Shown here in pieces: positions 36,116 to 44,509 of a stretch of DNA of 64,000 nt. Every line of letters begins with the position of its first letter. The first letter of the stretch is position 1. Source of the stretch: Halobaculum halobium (GTDB lineage Archaea; Halobacteriota; Halobacteria; Halobacteriales; Haloferacaceae); assembly GCF_030127145.1 (NCBI RefSeq), contig NZ_CP126158.1, forward strand, positions 2,480,001 through 2,544,000, given 5' to 3'. A program made the position numbers and the translations under genes. Under the pieces are notes generated by a model, which worked only from the letters and a program-made list of their open reading frames with translations, ran no database searches and was not told the DNA's origin.

Positions 36116-36129
36116 GTACAAGTACCAGA

Positions 36130-36143
36130 ACGCCTTCGGGCGT
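36130..36143 (+). ncRNA. UUCG-tetraloop hairpin in the leader of the coiled-coil gene
   Basis: acgcc-ttcg-ggcgt forms a perfect 5-bp stem with a C(UUCG)G tetraloop, among the most stable small RNA hairpins. It would lie within ~10 nt of the predicted transcript 5' end. It may protect the mRNA end or mark a separate small RNA; the function is unknown. Confidence 0.45.
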
Positions 36144-36250
36144 GGTGGCATCGATCGTTGAATGACACGGTGTTTTCACCTACAGACGGGCGCAGGAAGT
36201 TGCAGAGCGTCCGCTCAGTCCGAAGCAGTATGGTGTCGAGGTAACGAATC

Positions 36251-37174
36251 ATGGTAACGAAAGAAGAAGTTCTCGAAGAGTACGGTCTCGACCAGCTGGA
36301 TGAATCACGAAACGTCTCCCTTTCCGAGGAGGAACTGGAGAACGATTCGAAGGGCCAGCTGATCAAGAAGGCCGGTCAGCTCCGTGACCGACGTAACGAG
36401 CTCAACCAGATGGCGTCCGAGCGCGCGTCCAAGCGCGACGACCTGAACGCGAAGACACGTGAGAAGGTCGACGAGGCCCAAGAGCACCGCGAGTCGCGGG
36501 ACGAGCTCAACGAGCAGGTCCAAGAGCACAAGGAGTCGCGCAACACACTGAACGCCGAGGCGAACGAGCTGTTCGACGAGGTCGAGGAGATGAAGCAGGA
36601 CCTCGAGCTCGGCTCGGGCAAGTCCATCGAGGAACTCAAAGAGGAGATCGAAGACCTCGAGTTCAAACAGCAGACCGAAGTCCTCGGCACCGACGAGGAG
36701 CGCGAACTCATCGAGAAAATCGAGAGCAAGCGCGAGAAGCTCGCCGAAAAGAAGGGCAAGGTCGATCAGAGTGGTGAACTCGAAGCGCTGATCGAGGAGG
36801 CCGAAGAGGTCCGCTCGGAGGCGTCGACGCACCACCAGAAGGTGACCGAGCTGGCCGACGAGGCCCAAGAGCACCACAACCAGATGATCGAGGCCTACCG
36901 CGAGGCCGACGAGATCCGCGACGAAGCGGACGCCATGCACGAGCTGTTCGTGGAGGCACAGGAGTCGGCCGACCAGCACCACGAGGACTTCGTCCGCGTC
37001 CAGAAGCGCCTGCGCGAACTGGACAAGGAGGAGGAGGAAGAGAAGAAGGAGGAGCGCGAGGCCAAGATGGAAGAGGAGCGCGAGGAGGCCGAGGAGATCT
37101 ACCAGAAGTTCAAGGAAGGCGAAACCCTCGACACCGAGGACCTGATGAAGCTCCAGAAGACGGGGCTTCTCTAA
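36251..37174 (+). CDS. Conserved archaeal coiled-coil protein (COG1340-like)
   Basis: 307 residues, almost entirely predicted coiled coil: heptads from residue ~30 to ~290, rich in Glu, Lys, Gln and Asp (AGQLRDRRNELNQMASER; KREKLAEKKGKVD). It lacks catalytic motifs, signal or membrane segments. It resembles a euryarchaeal family sometimes mislabelled as phosphoserine phosphatase. Lys content is high for a haloarchaeal protein. It is probably a structural or scaffold protein, possibly bound to ribosomes or the chromosome, though nothing here proves this. Its large, repeat-bearing promoter and ~125-nt leader set it apart from neighbouring leaderless genes. Confidence 0.78.
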   Translation: MVTKEEVLEEYGLDQLDESRNVSLSEEELENDSKGQLIKKAGQLRDRRNELNQMASERASKRDDLNAKTREKVDEAQEHRESRDELNEQVQEHKESRNTLNAEANELFDEVEEMKQDLELGSGKSIEELKEEIEDLEFKQQTEVLGTDEERELIEKIESKREKLAEKKGKVDQSGELEALIEEAEEVRSEASTHHQKVTELADEAQEHHNQMIEAYREADEIRDEADAMHELFVEAQESADQHHEDFVRVQKRLRELDKEEEEEKKEEREAKMEEEREEAEEIYQKFKEGETLDTEDLMKLQKTGLL

Positions 37175-37300
37175 GTCCGGAGTCCGACGTTCCGGCGGTC
37201 CGAATCGCAGTTTGACGCACCTGCAGTTTTCTGCACGTTCGGGAGCCCCGGCTGGCGGCGAGCCACCGGATCTTATTCCCGTCCCGGTCGAAGCGAAGCC

Positions 37301-38320
37301 ATGACATCGTCCACGAAGCGGTCGGTCGCCAGCGTGGGGGTTCTGGCCGCCGCCGCCGTAATCGCAGCAGTCGTCGGATACGCGCTGTTCGTCGTCGTGC
37401 CGGGCGACCTCGCCGAGCTGGTCGGCGTCGTTCTCACTATCGCGGTCGTCGCGGTCGCGCTCAAGGTCGCCGGCGCGACGTTGGCGTCGCGGTTCGCCGA
37501 CTACACCGTCGCCGAGGTCGCCGTCGACGGCCCGATCACCCGCGACGGCGACGCGAGCGGGTTCCCGCCGTCGCCGGGCTCCCCCAGCGCCGACGAGATC
37601 GTCGACCAGATCGAGCGCGCCGACGCGGACCCGAACGCCGAGGCGCTGCTGGTGAAGCTGAACACGCCCGGAGGGGAGATCGTTCCAAGCGAGGACATCC
37701 GGCTGGCGGCCGAGCGCTTCGACGGCCCGACCGTCGGCTACGCGACCGACACCTGCGCCAGCGGCGGCTACGCGATCGCCGCCGGCTGCGACGAACTGTG
37801 GGCGCGTGAGGGGAGCGTTGTCGGCTCCATCGGCGTCATCGGGTCGCGACCGAACGTCAACGAACTGGCCGACCGCCTCGGGATCAGCTACGAGCAGTTC
37901 ACCGCCGGCGAGTACAAGGACGCCGGCCTCCCGCTCAAGGAGGTGACGCCCGACGAACGGGCATACCTCCAAGGTATCGTCGACGACTACTACGACCAGT
38001 TCATCGAACAGGTCGCGGCGGGCCGGGACATGGACCAAGACGAGATCCGCGAGACTGAGGCCCGGGTGTTCCTCGGCGCCGAGGCGCACGAGCGCGGGCT
38101 CGTCGACGAGCTCGGCGACCGCGAGGCCGTGCTCGACGGCCTCGAAGAACGAACCGGACGCGAGGCGATCGTCGAGGAGTTCACGCCCAGCCGAGGTCTC
38201 ATGGGCCGGCTCCGGGGCAGCGCCGCCGCGGTGGCGTACGCGTTGGGTGCCGGCGTCGCGGGCGCCGTCGCCCGCGATGGGGCCGGCGACGGGGCTTCGG
38301 ACGTTCGATTCCGACGATGA
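37301..38320 (+). CDS. sppA: Signal peptide peptidase SppA (archaeal, S49 family)
   Basis: 339 residues. Two N-terminal transmembrane helices (~8-30 and ~38-58) precede the S49 protease domain. The Ser nucleophile is S154 in TCASGGYAIA, and the Lys general base is K206 in EYKDAG, giving the SppA Ser/Lys dyad. SppA digests cleaved signal peptides in the membrane. The C terminus has a Gly/Ala-rich segment (~300-330), perhaps a further membrane-associated part. It is followed by a DUF373 membrane protein gene in the same direction. Length is consistent with the half-size archaeal form that assembles as a ring. Confidence 0.92.
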   Translation: MTSSTKRSVASVGVLAAAAVIAAVVGYALFVVVPGDLAELVGVVLTIAVVAVALKVAGATLASRFADYTVAEVAVDGPITRDGDASGFPPSPGSPSADEIVDQIERADADPNAEALLVKLNTPGGEIVPSEDIRLAAERFDGPTVGYATDTCASGGYAIAAGCDELWAREGSVVGSIGVIGSRPNVNELADRLGISYEQFTAGEYKDAGLPLKEVTPDERAYLQGIVDDYYDQFIEQVAAGRDMDQDEIRETEARVFLGAEAHERGLVDELGDREAVLDGLEERTGREAIVEEFTPSRGLMGRLRGSAAAVAYALGAGVAGAVARDGAGDGASDVRFRR

Positions 38321-38390
38321 GCCAGCGGCTCGTGGGCCGTGACCCCCCGCCATGGTGGGCTTTTTCACCCGGGGGGACATCCCAACGCAC

Positions 38391-39551
38391 GTGACGACGC
38401 TGGTCCTGTGCGTGGACCGTTCGAACGACGTCGGTCGGAAGGCCGGCGTCGACACTCCGGTCGTGGGGTGGGAGGCGGTCCGGTCGCTCGTGACGGATCT
38501 GGGCCTCGCAGACCCCGAGGACGCCGGCGTCAACTCGCTGCTCGAATCCCTCCGGGTCGCCCGCGACCTCTCCGACGAGGGCGAGGAGGTCGTCGTCGCG
38601 GTCGTCTCCGGCGCCGGCGACTCCGCGGTGCGCGCCGACCGCGCGCTCGCTCGCCAGCTCGACGACGTGCTCGCGACGAACGAGTTCGACTCCGCGGTCG
38701 TCGTCATCGACTCCGCCGCCGACGAGCGCGCCGTGCCGATGGTCGAGTCTCGGCTGCCCGTCGACGCCGTCGATCGCGTCGTCGTCCGGCAGGCGCGCGA
38801 CCTCGAGTCGACGTACTACCTCCTCAAGCAGTTCATGGCCGACGAGGAGCTCCGCGAGACGGTGCTCGTGCCGATCGGCGTCGGACTGCTCATCCTCCCG
38901 GCGCTGCTCGTGTACTTCTCGCCGGCGATCGCGGTCGCGGCCGTGACGACGCTCCTGGGCGCGACGTTGTTGTACTACGGAATGGGGATGGACGAGGCAG
39001 TCGAGTCGGCGCCAGAGCACGCCCGGGAGGCGCTGTACTCCGGGCAGGTGTCGGTCGTGACGTACGTCGCCGCGCTCGGGCTCTCGGTCGTCGGCGTCTT
39101 CCTCGGCGTCCTCTCGGCGTCGCCCGTCGAGGGCGCGGAGTTCGTCGCCGGCCTGCAGTTCGCGTACGCCGCGGTGCCGTGGCTGGCGCTTGCGGCGCTG
39201 ACGGCGTCGTTCGGCCGACTGCTCGACGAACTCATTCGAGACGAAGGCGTCCGGACCCCGTATCTGAACCTCCCGTTCGGCGTGCTCGCCGTCGGGCTGC
39301 TGTTTCGCGGCTTCGCGGGCTACTTCCTCGAACAGGAGGCGGGCAAGGAGCCGTTGGTCCTGCTCGGGTACGCGCTGTCGCCGACCCAGCGGCTCGCGGT
39401 GTTCATCGTCGGCGGCATCGCGCTCGCGCTCGTGGGCGTCCGCGTCGCCGCCAGCGTCTCCGACGAGACGCTCGACGAGGTTATCGACGAGACCGGATCC
39501 GGATCGACCGGCGACGCCGGCATCGGCGGAAACCGCGGCGACGGCGGCTGA
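38391..39551 (+). CDS. DUF373 family membrane protein (copy 1)
   Basis: About 386 residues. A cytosolic N-terminal domain of ~170 residues (MTTLVLCVDRSNDVGRKAGV; VVVRQARDLESTYYLLKQ) is followed by six to seven transmembrane helices (~175-375). GTG 38391 is preferred to ATG 38352 because the paralogue at 45995-47152 begins at the equivalent point. DUF373 proteins are widespread in archaea and their function is unknown; the N-terminal domain has Rossmann-like alternation with a conserved Asp and Arg/Lys. It follows sppA by 70 bp, suggesting a joint role at the membrane. Confidence 0.85.
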   Translation: MTTLVLCVDRSNDVGRKAGVDTPVVGWEAVRSLVTDLGLADPEDAGVNSLLESLRVARDLSDEGEEVVVAVVSGAGDSAVRADRALARQLDDVLATNEFDSAVVVIDSAADERAVPMVESRLPVDAVDRVVVRQARDLESTYYLLKQFMADEELRETVLVPIGVGLLILPALLVYFSPAIAVAAVTTLLGATLLYYGMGMDEAVESAPEHAREALYSGQVSVVTYVAALGLSVVGVFLGVLSASPVEGAEFVAGLQFAYAAVPWLALAALTASFGRLLDELIRDEGVRTPYLNLPFGVLAVGLLFRGFAGYFLEQEAGKEPLVLLGYALSPTQRLAVFIVGGIALALVGVRVAASVSDETLDEVIDETGSGSTGDAGIGGNRGDGG

Positions 39552-39671
39552 CCGAGAGCCGTAGTCCGTCGCGCCGAGTGGCTGTGGCCGGCCTATCGGC
39601 CGGTCGCGCGGACCAGTAGGTGCCGCTCGTGGGTACGCGTTGCTGCCGGGCACTCCCGGGCGGTCGGCAGA

Positions 39672-40430
39672 TCAGATCCGCGCGCTCGTTCCCGTGTCCT
39701 GCTTCGGGCGGATCACGTCCGCGAGCGCGACGAGCACCCCGAACAGCCAGCCGACCGGGACCGAGATGCCGATCCACATGAGCACGTATGCGGTGCCGCG
39801 GAGTTCGAACCGCGCTCGAATGAACTCGTCGAGCCCGCCGACCGCGAGCGGTCCGTCGAGGATCCACACTGCAAGCGACGTGGTGTTCGGGAAGACCACG
39901 TCCGCCAGCGCGGGCGAGTACAGCGCTGCGACGACCGGCGGGAGCAGAAACGCGGTTACGGCGGCGGGATACGCGATCAGAACGCTCGTCCCTCGGCCGG
40001 CGATGCGCGAGGCGCCGACGGCGACCGCAGCCGCGACGGTCGCGACCACGCCGGCGGCCCCGACGGCCAGTAATCCGTTCATCGAGAACTCCCGCATCCA
40101 GGCGGCGACGGTGAGCGCCCCCCACGCGAACAGCGAGAGGAGGACGACGCCGACGACGCCCAGCCGCGCGGCCGCCGAATCGATCCTGCTGGCGTAGACG
40201 CGGGCGGCCAATCCGAACAACAACAGCGGGTAGCCGACGGCGACGAGGGGCGCGCCGATGGCGGCCCAGAGGTAGTACGTGATCGCCTGCGGGGTCGTCT
40301 CCGGCGTCCACTTCCCGACGACTCTGCCGGGGTCGAGCTGGCGGGGGAACGCCAGCTCCATCCACGTGGCGTGGAGCCTGGTGATGTCGATCCGGACGGC
40401 GCCAAACAGCCCCGTGGAACGTTGCTCCAT
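39672..40430 (-). CDS. Polytopic membrane protein, unknown function
   Basis: 252 residues with six or seven hydrophobic helices (residues ~50-75, ~88-110, ~117-140, ~148-170, ~172-200, ~210-235). The N-terminal ~45 residues are soluble (RIDITRLHATWMELAFPRQLDPG). No motif identifies a transporter or enzyme class. Similar integral membrane proteins are common in haloarchaea without assigned roles. It converges on the DUF373 gene and is followed upstream by an aldo/keto reductase on the same strand with a 120-bp gap. ATG 40430 gives a reasonable start. Confidence 0.7.
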   Translation of the reverse strand: MEQRSTGLFGAVRIDITRLHATWMELAFPRQLDPGRVVGKWTPETTPQAITYYLWAAIGAPLVAVGYPLLLFGLAARVYASRIDSAAARLGVVGVVLLSLFAWGALTVAAWMREFSMNGLLAVGAAGVVATVAAAVAVGASRIAGRGTSVLIAYPAAVTAFLLPPVVAALYSPALADVVFPNTTSLAVWILDGPLAVGGLDEFIRARFELRGTAYVLMWIGISVPVGWLFGVLVALADVIRPKQDTGTSARI

Positions 40431-40550
40431 CGAGCGTGCGATCCGGCGGCCGCCGATTGAAGGTTTCGCTCGTCCGTCGTTCGTTTCACCCGCCCGAACG
40501 GTTCGAGAGAGACCGCGGTGGCGACCGTCACGACAGCGGGGCCGACCGTG

Positions 40551-41387
40551 TCAGTTCCAGGGTGCGAATCCGGGGTCGACGCGACGGTCCTCTCGATCGA
40601 TCGCGTCGATCGCTGCCACGTCTTCGTCGTCCAACGTCACACCGATCGACTCCCAATTGTCGCGGATGTGCGCCTCGCTCGTGGCCTTCGGGATCGCAGT
40701 GACGCCCTTCTCGCGCAGCCACGCGAGACTCACCTGTGCCTCGCTTGCGTCGTGCTTCTCTGCGATCTCCGTCAGCTCCGGCACGTCGAACACCTGCCCG
40801 CGCGCGAGCGGAGAGTAGGCCACGAGCTCCACGTCGTGTTCGCCACAGGCCTCTCGAAGCTCCTCCTGCTGGAGCAGCGGGTGCAACTCGATCTGGTTCG
40901 CGAAGATCGGCGCGTCGCTGACCTCCACGGCCTCCGCGACCTGCGCGGGTTCGAAGTTGGAGATGCCGATCCGATCGATCAGGCCGTCGTCGTACAGCTC
41001 GTTGAACGCCGCGAGCGTCTCCTCGGCGTCGTACTCGCGCGCCGGCCAGTGGACGTACATGAGATCGACGGAATCGACGCCGAGGCGGTCGAGGCTCTCC
41101 TCGGTCGTCCGTCGCACGTCCGCGGGCGCGAGGTTGTCGATCCACACCTTGGTCGCGAGAAACACGTCCTCACGGGCCACCTCGGCCCGGGCGATGCCGT
41201 CGCCGACCTCCGCCTCGTTGCCGTAGATCTGGGCGGTGTCGATGTGGCGATATCCCATCTCGAGGGCGGTCGCGACGGCGTTGCGACACGCCTCGGGATC
41301 CGTGTTCTCCCAGGTACCGAGGCCGAGCGTCGGCATGCCGTTGGCGGACGGAACGTCGTCGGGGTCGACCGACTGGTGGTCTGTCAT
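40551..41387 (-). CDS. Aldo/keto reductase
   Basis: 278 residues, a TIM-barrel oxidoreductase. The catalytic tetrad is visible: Asp in HIDTAQIYG, Tyr in the same motif, Lys in LATKVW and His in YVHWP. The NADP-binding end reads AIPKATSEAHIRDN. It is close to 2,5-diketo-D-gluconate reductase/prostaglandin F synthase-type enzymes; the natural substrate in haloarchaea is unknown. It is soluble. The start ATG 41387 leads MTDHQSVDPDDVPSANGMPTL; the first 15 residues are a variable acidic lead. It stands alone. Confidence 0.93.
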   Translation of the reverse strand: MTDHQSVDPDDVPSANGMPTLGLGTWENTDPEACRNAVATALEMGYRHIDTAQIYGNEAEVGDGIARAEVAREDVFLATKVWIDNLAPADVRRTTEESLDRLGVDSVDLMYVHWPAREYDAEETLAAFNELYDDGLIDRIGISNFEPAQVAEAVEVSDAPIFANQIELHPLLQQEELREACGEHDVELVAYSPLARGQVFDVPELTEIAEKHDASEAQVSLAWLREKGVTAIPKATSEAHIRDNWESIGVTLDDEDVAAIDAIDREDRRVDPGFAPWN

Positions 41388-41516
41388 CGATCGACCCGAG
41401 GCGACTCGCGCGAAAAGGCGTTGTGGCAGGTGCGCGGGCTGCCGGTAGTACGCGACTCACGGTGCCGCCGGGGCCGCACCGCGCTGTCGCCGCGGCGGTG
41501 TCGGATCGGACCTCTG

Positions 41517-42281
41517 TCAGCCGATGTAGCGCAGTTCGTCCTCGCTTGGCATCCCGCCGCCGCCGCCTTGCATCTCCTGGATCTTGCCGACGACTTCCTC
41601 CATCTCCTCGGCGCGCTCCTCCAAGTCGGCGAAGTCGACCTCGATGTCGAGCAGGCCTTGGAGCACTTCGAGTACGGCCTGCGCGCTCTTCGGGTCGACG
41701 AGATAGCCGGAGGTCTCGCCCATCAGACACGCCGCCGGGAGGCCGCGCCGGGCGCCCAGCCCGAGCACCAGCCCGGAGACGCCGACGATGCCGCCGGCGG
41801 GCTCGTTCTCCCGGAACTCGACGCCCGCGGCCTCCAGTTCCTCGCGGTCGATGTCGTCGGTGCGCGCGGCGAGCACGCCGTACTCGTCGTCCTCGATGAG
41901 TTCGCCCGTCGGCACCCCGCCGAGCGCGAACGCGCGCTCGCAGCCGAACTCCTCGGCGATGTCGAGGAACGCGGTCGTCAGGGTGTAGTGCCCCTCGTTA
42001 CTGGCGGCCTGGTGGTCGCCGGTGAGCACGACGAGGTCCTGGCCGTCGGCGTCGACGTGGTGGAACTCCGCGTGGGTCAGCTCCGCGACGCCGTCGTCGT
42101 CGACCGTCACCTGCGGGGGGAAGTCGGTCGTGTACACGCGCCTGACGAGCTCGCCGTCGAACTCCTCGACGAGGTGCTCGGCGACGAGCTTGCCGACGTG
42201 GCCGACGCCGGGAAGCCCCTCGATGAACACCGGGTCTTCGAGCTCGGGGTCGGCGACGACCTCGATGTCGATGTCGTCCAT
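41517..42281 (-). CDS. PAC2-family protein (proteasome assembly chaperone-like)
   Basis: 254 residues. FIEGLPGVGHVGKLVAEHL, LVVLTGDHQA, CERAFALGGVPTG and a Gly-rich VGVSGLVLGLGARRG are the features of archaeal PAC2/PbaB-like proteins, which help proteasome assembly. The C terminus is a helical acidic tail ending in a run of five Gly. It lies downstream of nop10 and aIF2-alpha in the same direction, the arrangement seen across euryarchaea, linking translation and protein turnover genes. The start is ATG 42281; a distinct 225-bp spacer separates it from nop10. Confidence 0.9.
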   Translation of the reverse strand: MDDIDIEVVADPELEDPVFIEGLPGVGHVGKLVAEHLVEEFDGELVRRVYTTDFPPQVTVDDDGVAELTHAEFHHVDADGQDLVVLTGDHQAASNEGHYTLTTAFLDIAEEFGCERAFALGGVPTGELIEDDEYGVLAARTDDIDREELEAAGVEFRENEPAGGIVGVSGLVLGLGARRGLPAACLMGETSGYLVDPKSAQAVLEVLQGLLDIEVDFADLEERAEEMEEVVGKIQEMQGGGGGMPSEDELRYIG

Positions 42282-42506
42282 GGTCGTTGCTGGCGGGCGG
42301 GGGAGGTAAAGACGCGTCGGCTCGACCCGTTCGATCCGTCTTCGGCGGATCTGTGCGTGTGCGCCGTGTTTCCGTCGCGGTGATCGCGACCGCGACGGCG
42401 ACCGCGAAAGTCCAGTCCGGGATTCGACGAGCGTCGTCGCTTCCCGCTGCTCGGCGGGCACGCTCTCGGTCCGTCGGGGGCATCGTTGGTCGAAACCCGG
42501 CTCCCG

Positions 42507-42713
42507 CTACTCGCCCGCGGCGTTCGCGCCGCCGTCGCGGTTTCGACGGCGGGCGCGCCGTCGGTACTTCCCGTGTGGGTCCTCCGGGTTGAACGGCGCG
42601 GGCGCGGAGTTGACGGCGGCTGCGCCGCACTCGGGGCAGGCGTCGCCGAGGGTGTAGACGGGGCGATCGTGGGCCGTCTCCCAGTCGGCGCACACCCGAA
42701 TGTCGGACTTCAC
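42507..42713 (-). CDS. nop10: H/ACA ribonucleoprotein subunit Nop10
   Basis: 68 residues. The N-terminal zinc ribbon (C8...CPEC) and the segment RPVYTLGDACPECG, followed by APAPFNPEDPHGKYRRRARR, are diagnostic. Nop10 stabilises Cbf5 in H/ACA particles that pseudouridylate rRNA. The C-terminal extension after the Arg-rich stretch is short (NRDGGANAAGE). It starts 14 bp after the aIF2-alpha stop, so the two are cotranscribed. Confidence 0.96.
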   Translation of the reverse strand: MKSDIRVCADWETAHDRPVYTLGDACPECGAAAVNSAPAPFNPEDPHGKYRRRARRRNRDGGANAAGE

Positions 42714-42727
42714 GTGTCGGGAGCGGG

Positions 42728-43528
42728 TTACTCGTCCTCGGTCTCGCGCTCGCGGTGGAAGCGACCGGTGCCGCCCGTGGCCTCGATCGCCTCGCGGGCG
42801 CGCTCGGCGGACGCCTCCAGTTCGGTCTCGGCGGTCTTGTAGTCGGGCGCGCGAACGCGGATGCGGTACTCCGGGGAGCCGACGTACGACACGTCGAGTT
42901 CGATCTCGTCGGGAACCTCCCCGTTGCCCTCAGCGGCGTCGAGCGCCTCGCGCACGTCGTCGACGCCGTCGTGGCCCGGGGAGGAGAGGTCGACGTAGCC
43001 CGTGACGTTCACGTACGGCACCGAGACGTTCTCGCGTGCGGTCTCGACGATGGCCTCGACTTGGTCGTCGCTGAGATCGACGTCCTCCAGCGCCTCCTCG
43101 CCGTGGATCGCGGCTGCCTCGAAACCGTCGTACATCGAGCCGAACTCGGCGTACAGCGCCTCGGCGACTTCGGTGTACGTGTCGTCGTCGATGTCCTCGC
43201 CGAAGGCGATGGTCATCCAGTTGTCGGCCTTGCGCTCGTTCTTCCACTCCTGGATCTTGTCCGAGCGCTGGTGGTCGTTGACGTCCTTGATCGACAGATC
43301 GATCTGCTGGCTCGACTCGTCCACGTCGAGCACCTTCGCGACGACGCGGTCGCCGACGTTCACGTGGTCGCGGATGTTCTTGATCCACCCGGAGGCGACC
43401 TCCGAGACGTGACACAGTCCGCGCTTGTCTTCGTACTCGTCCAAGTCGACGAACACGCCGAAGTCCGCGATCTCGTCGATCTCGCCGACGACGAGTTCGC
43501 CCTGCTCGGGCCAGCCGGTGAATTTCAT
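42728..43528 (-). CDS. eif2a: Translation initiation factor aIF2, alpha subunit
   Basis: 266 residues. An N-terminal S1-type OB-fold ([35 protein letters not shown]), a helical middle domain, and an alpha/beta C-terminal domain ([14 protein letters not shown]) are present. With beta and gamma subunits it delivers initiator tRNA to the ribosome. The Ser51 region of eukaryotes, target of stress kinases, corresponds to the loop after the OB-fold strands ([11 protein letters not shown]). It is upstream of nop10 and PAC2. It is separated from rps27e by 377 bp of non-coding DNA, unusually large for this operon. Confidence 0.96.
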   Translation of the reverse strand: MKFTGWPEQGELVVGEIDEIADFGVFVDLDEYEDKRGLCHVSEVASGWIKNIRDHVNVGDRVVAKVLDVDESSQQIDLSIKDVNDHQRSDKIQEWKNERKADNWMTIAFGEDIDDDTYTEVAEALYAEFGSMYDGFEAAAIHGEEALEDVDLSDDQVEAIVETARENVSVPYVNVTGYVDLSSPGHDGVDDVREALDAAEGNGEVPDEIELDVSYVGSPEYRIRVRAPDYKTAETELEASAERAREAIEATGGTGRFHRERETEDE

Positions 43529-43905
43529 GCGCGAGTGTACCCGACCGAGCCTAATACCGTTTGTCAATCGCTGGGCGATCGAGACGCTCGCTCGCTGCGG
43601 TGGCCCGCGGAGGCAGGCCTCTGTGGCTGCCGGGCGCGCGTGAGGGTCACGCGAGCGGAAGCGAGTGTGACCTCGCCAGAGCTTGCTCTGACGGAGGACG
43701 AGCGGGCCGGCGCGGCGCCGCCGCGCCGACGGCGAGCGAATCGGCTGGGGAGGTCGTGGCCGTCGGGTGACGACGCCAGTCCCCGATCGGCAGCTACCCG
43801 GAGGCGTTGTCGACCGTGTGATCCTCCCGTCGTGGCACAACTCGAGACGCAGTCTAACGCAGTCGCTCGAGCCGATGTGAAAAGCGACCCGCGAAGAAGC
43901 CGAGA
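43529..43905. other. Intergenic region within the translation gene cluster
   Basis: 377 bp without a plausible gene. The right end is the 3' flank of rps27e and the left end the aIF2-alpha promoter (minus-strand TATA-like near 43545-43556). The middle contains inverted repeats: ggtcac/gtgacc (43645-43650 with 43667-43672) and a near-palindrome cagagc-tt-gctctg (43677-43690). These resemble short non-autonomous repeat elements but no copies were found elsewhere in the window. Confidence 0.5.
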
Positions 43906-44079
43906 TTACCGCGCTTCGACGGTCTCGACGACCTCGCCGGCGAACTCGGCGTCGCCGCCGGTGGGTCGCGCGAGCGTCGTCCCGCAGACGGCGCAGTTGA
44001 CCTCGCTGGCGGCCTTGCCGAAGACGACCTGCTCGTTCTCGCAGTCCGGACACGTGACGCGGAAGAAGCTCCCTGCCAT
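43906..44079 (-). CDS. rps27e: Small-subunit ribosomal protein S27e
   Basis: 57 residues. The zinc-finger C-P-D-C...C-A-V-C-G-T and the flanking [18 protein letters not shown] are characteristic of S27e, which binds the 40S-like small subunit in archaea and eukaryotes. The gene starts 2 bp after the L44e stop on the same strand, so the two are cotranscribed, a nearly universal archaeal arrangement. Confidence 0.97.
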   Translation of the reverse strand: MAGSFFRVTCPDCENEQVVFGKAASEVNCAVCGTTLARPTGGDAEFAGEVVETVEAR

Positions 44080-44081
44080 GC

Positions 44082-44363
44082 TTACTCCTGGAAGGTGAGC
44101 CGACCCGCGCGCCATCCCTCGCGCATGTGGGCCTTGCCGCAGTCGCCGCAGCGGTACTTCAGGTGGGTCTTCTTGGTCGGCTTGTCGCCACCGGGCACCT
44201 TCGAGAACTTGCCGGCGTTCCCGATGACGGACGTGCCGCGGGCCTGCTGGCGGTCGGTCCACTTCATACCGGTCTGGCGGCCGGTTCGGACCTTCTCGAC
44301 TTCGTGTTCGTGGTGAGCGTTGCAGTGCGGGCAGTACGTGTTCATCCGGCGTGGCATCTCCAT
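44082..44363 (-). CDS. rpl44e: Large-subunit ribosomal protein L44e
   Basis: 93 residues from ATG 44363. [20 protein letters not shown] and the C-terminal [20 protein letters not shown] contain the four Cys of its zinc ribbon. L44e (eL42) lies at the E site of the large subunit and contacts tRNA ends. It is the first gene of the L44e-S27e pair. A TATA-like element (minus-strand ggttttaagc, 44401-44410) lies 38-47 bp upstream. Confidence 0.98.
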   Translation of the reverse strand: MEMPRRMNTYCPHCNAHHEHEVEKVRTGRQTGMKWTDRQQARGTSVIGNAGKFSKVPGGDKPTKKTHLKYRCGDCGKAHMREGWRAGRLTFQE

Positions 44364-44509
44364 AGCGGTATCTCCTCTTGTCACGTGCTTCTGCGTCGGC
44401 GCTTAAAACCCATACGGTACGGAGTTGCTCGACGTGTGATCCGGTTCCAGCCGATCGGGACGGGAACCGCGGCGGCCGCGGCGCCCCGGCGCCCGCTGTC
44501 GCCGCCGCT

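Noticed and set aside
36251-37174. Phosphoserine phosphatase (a label often attached to this family)
   Set aside because: No HAD motifs (DxDxT etc.) are present; the protein is coiled coil throughout.
36305-38707. 800-residue frame antisense to the coiled-coil and sppA genes
   Set aside because: Leu/Val/Gly/Arg-rich mirror of coiled-coil codons; crosses an intergenic region and two genes, no conserved motif.
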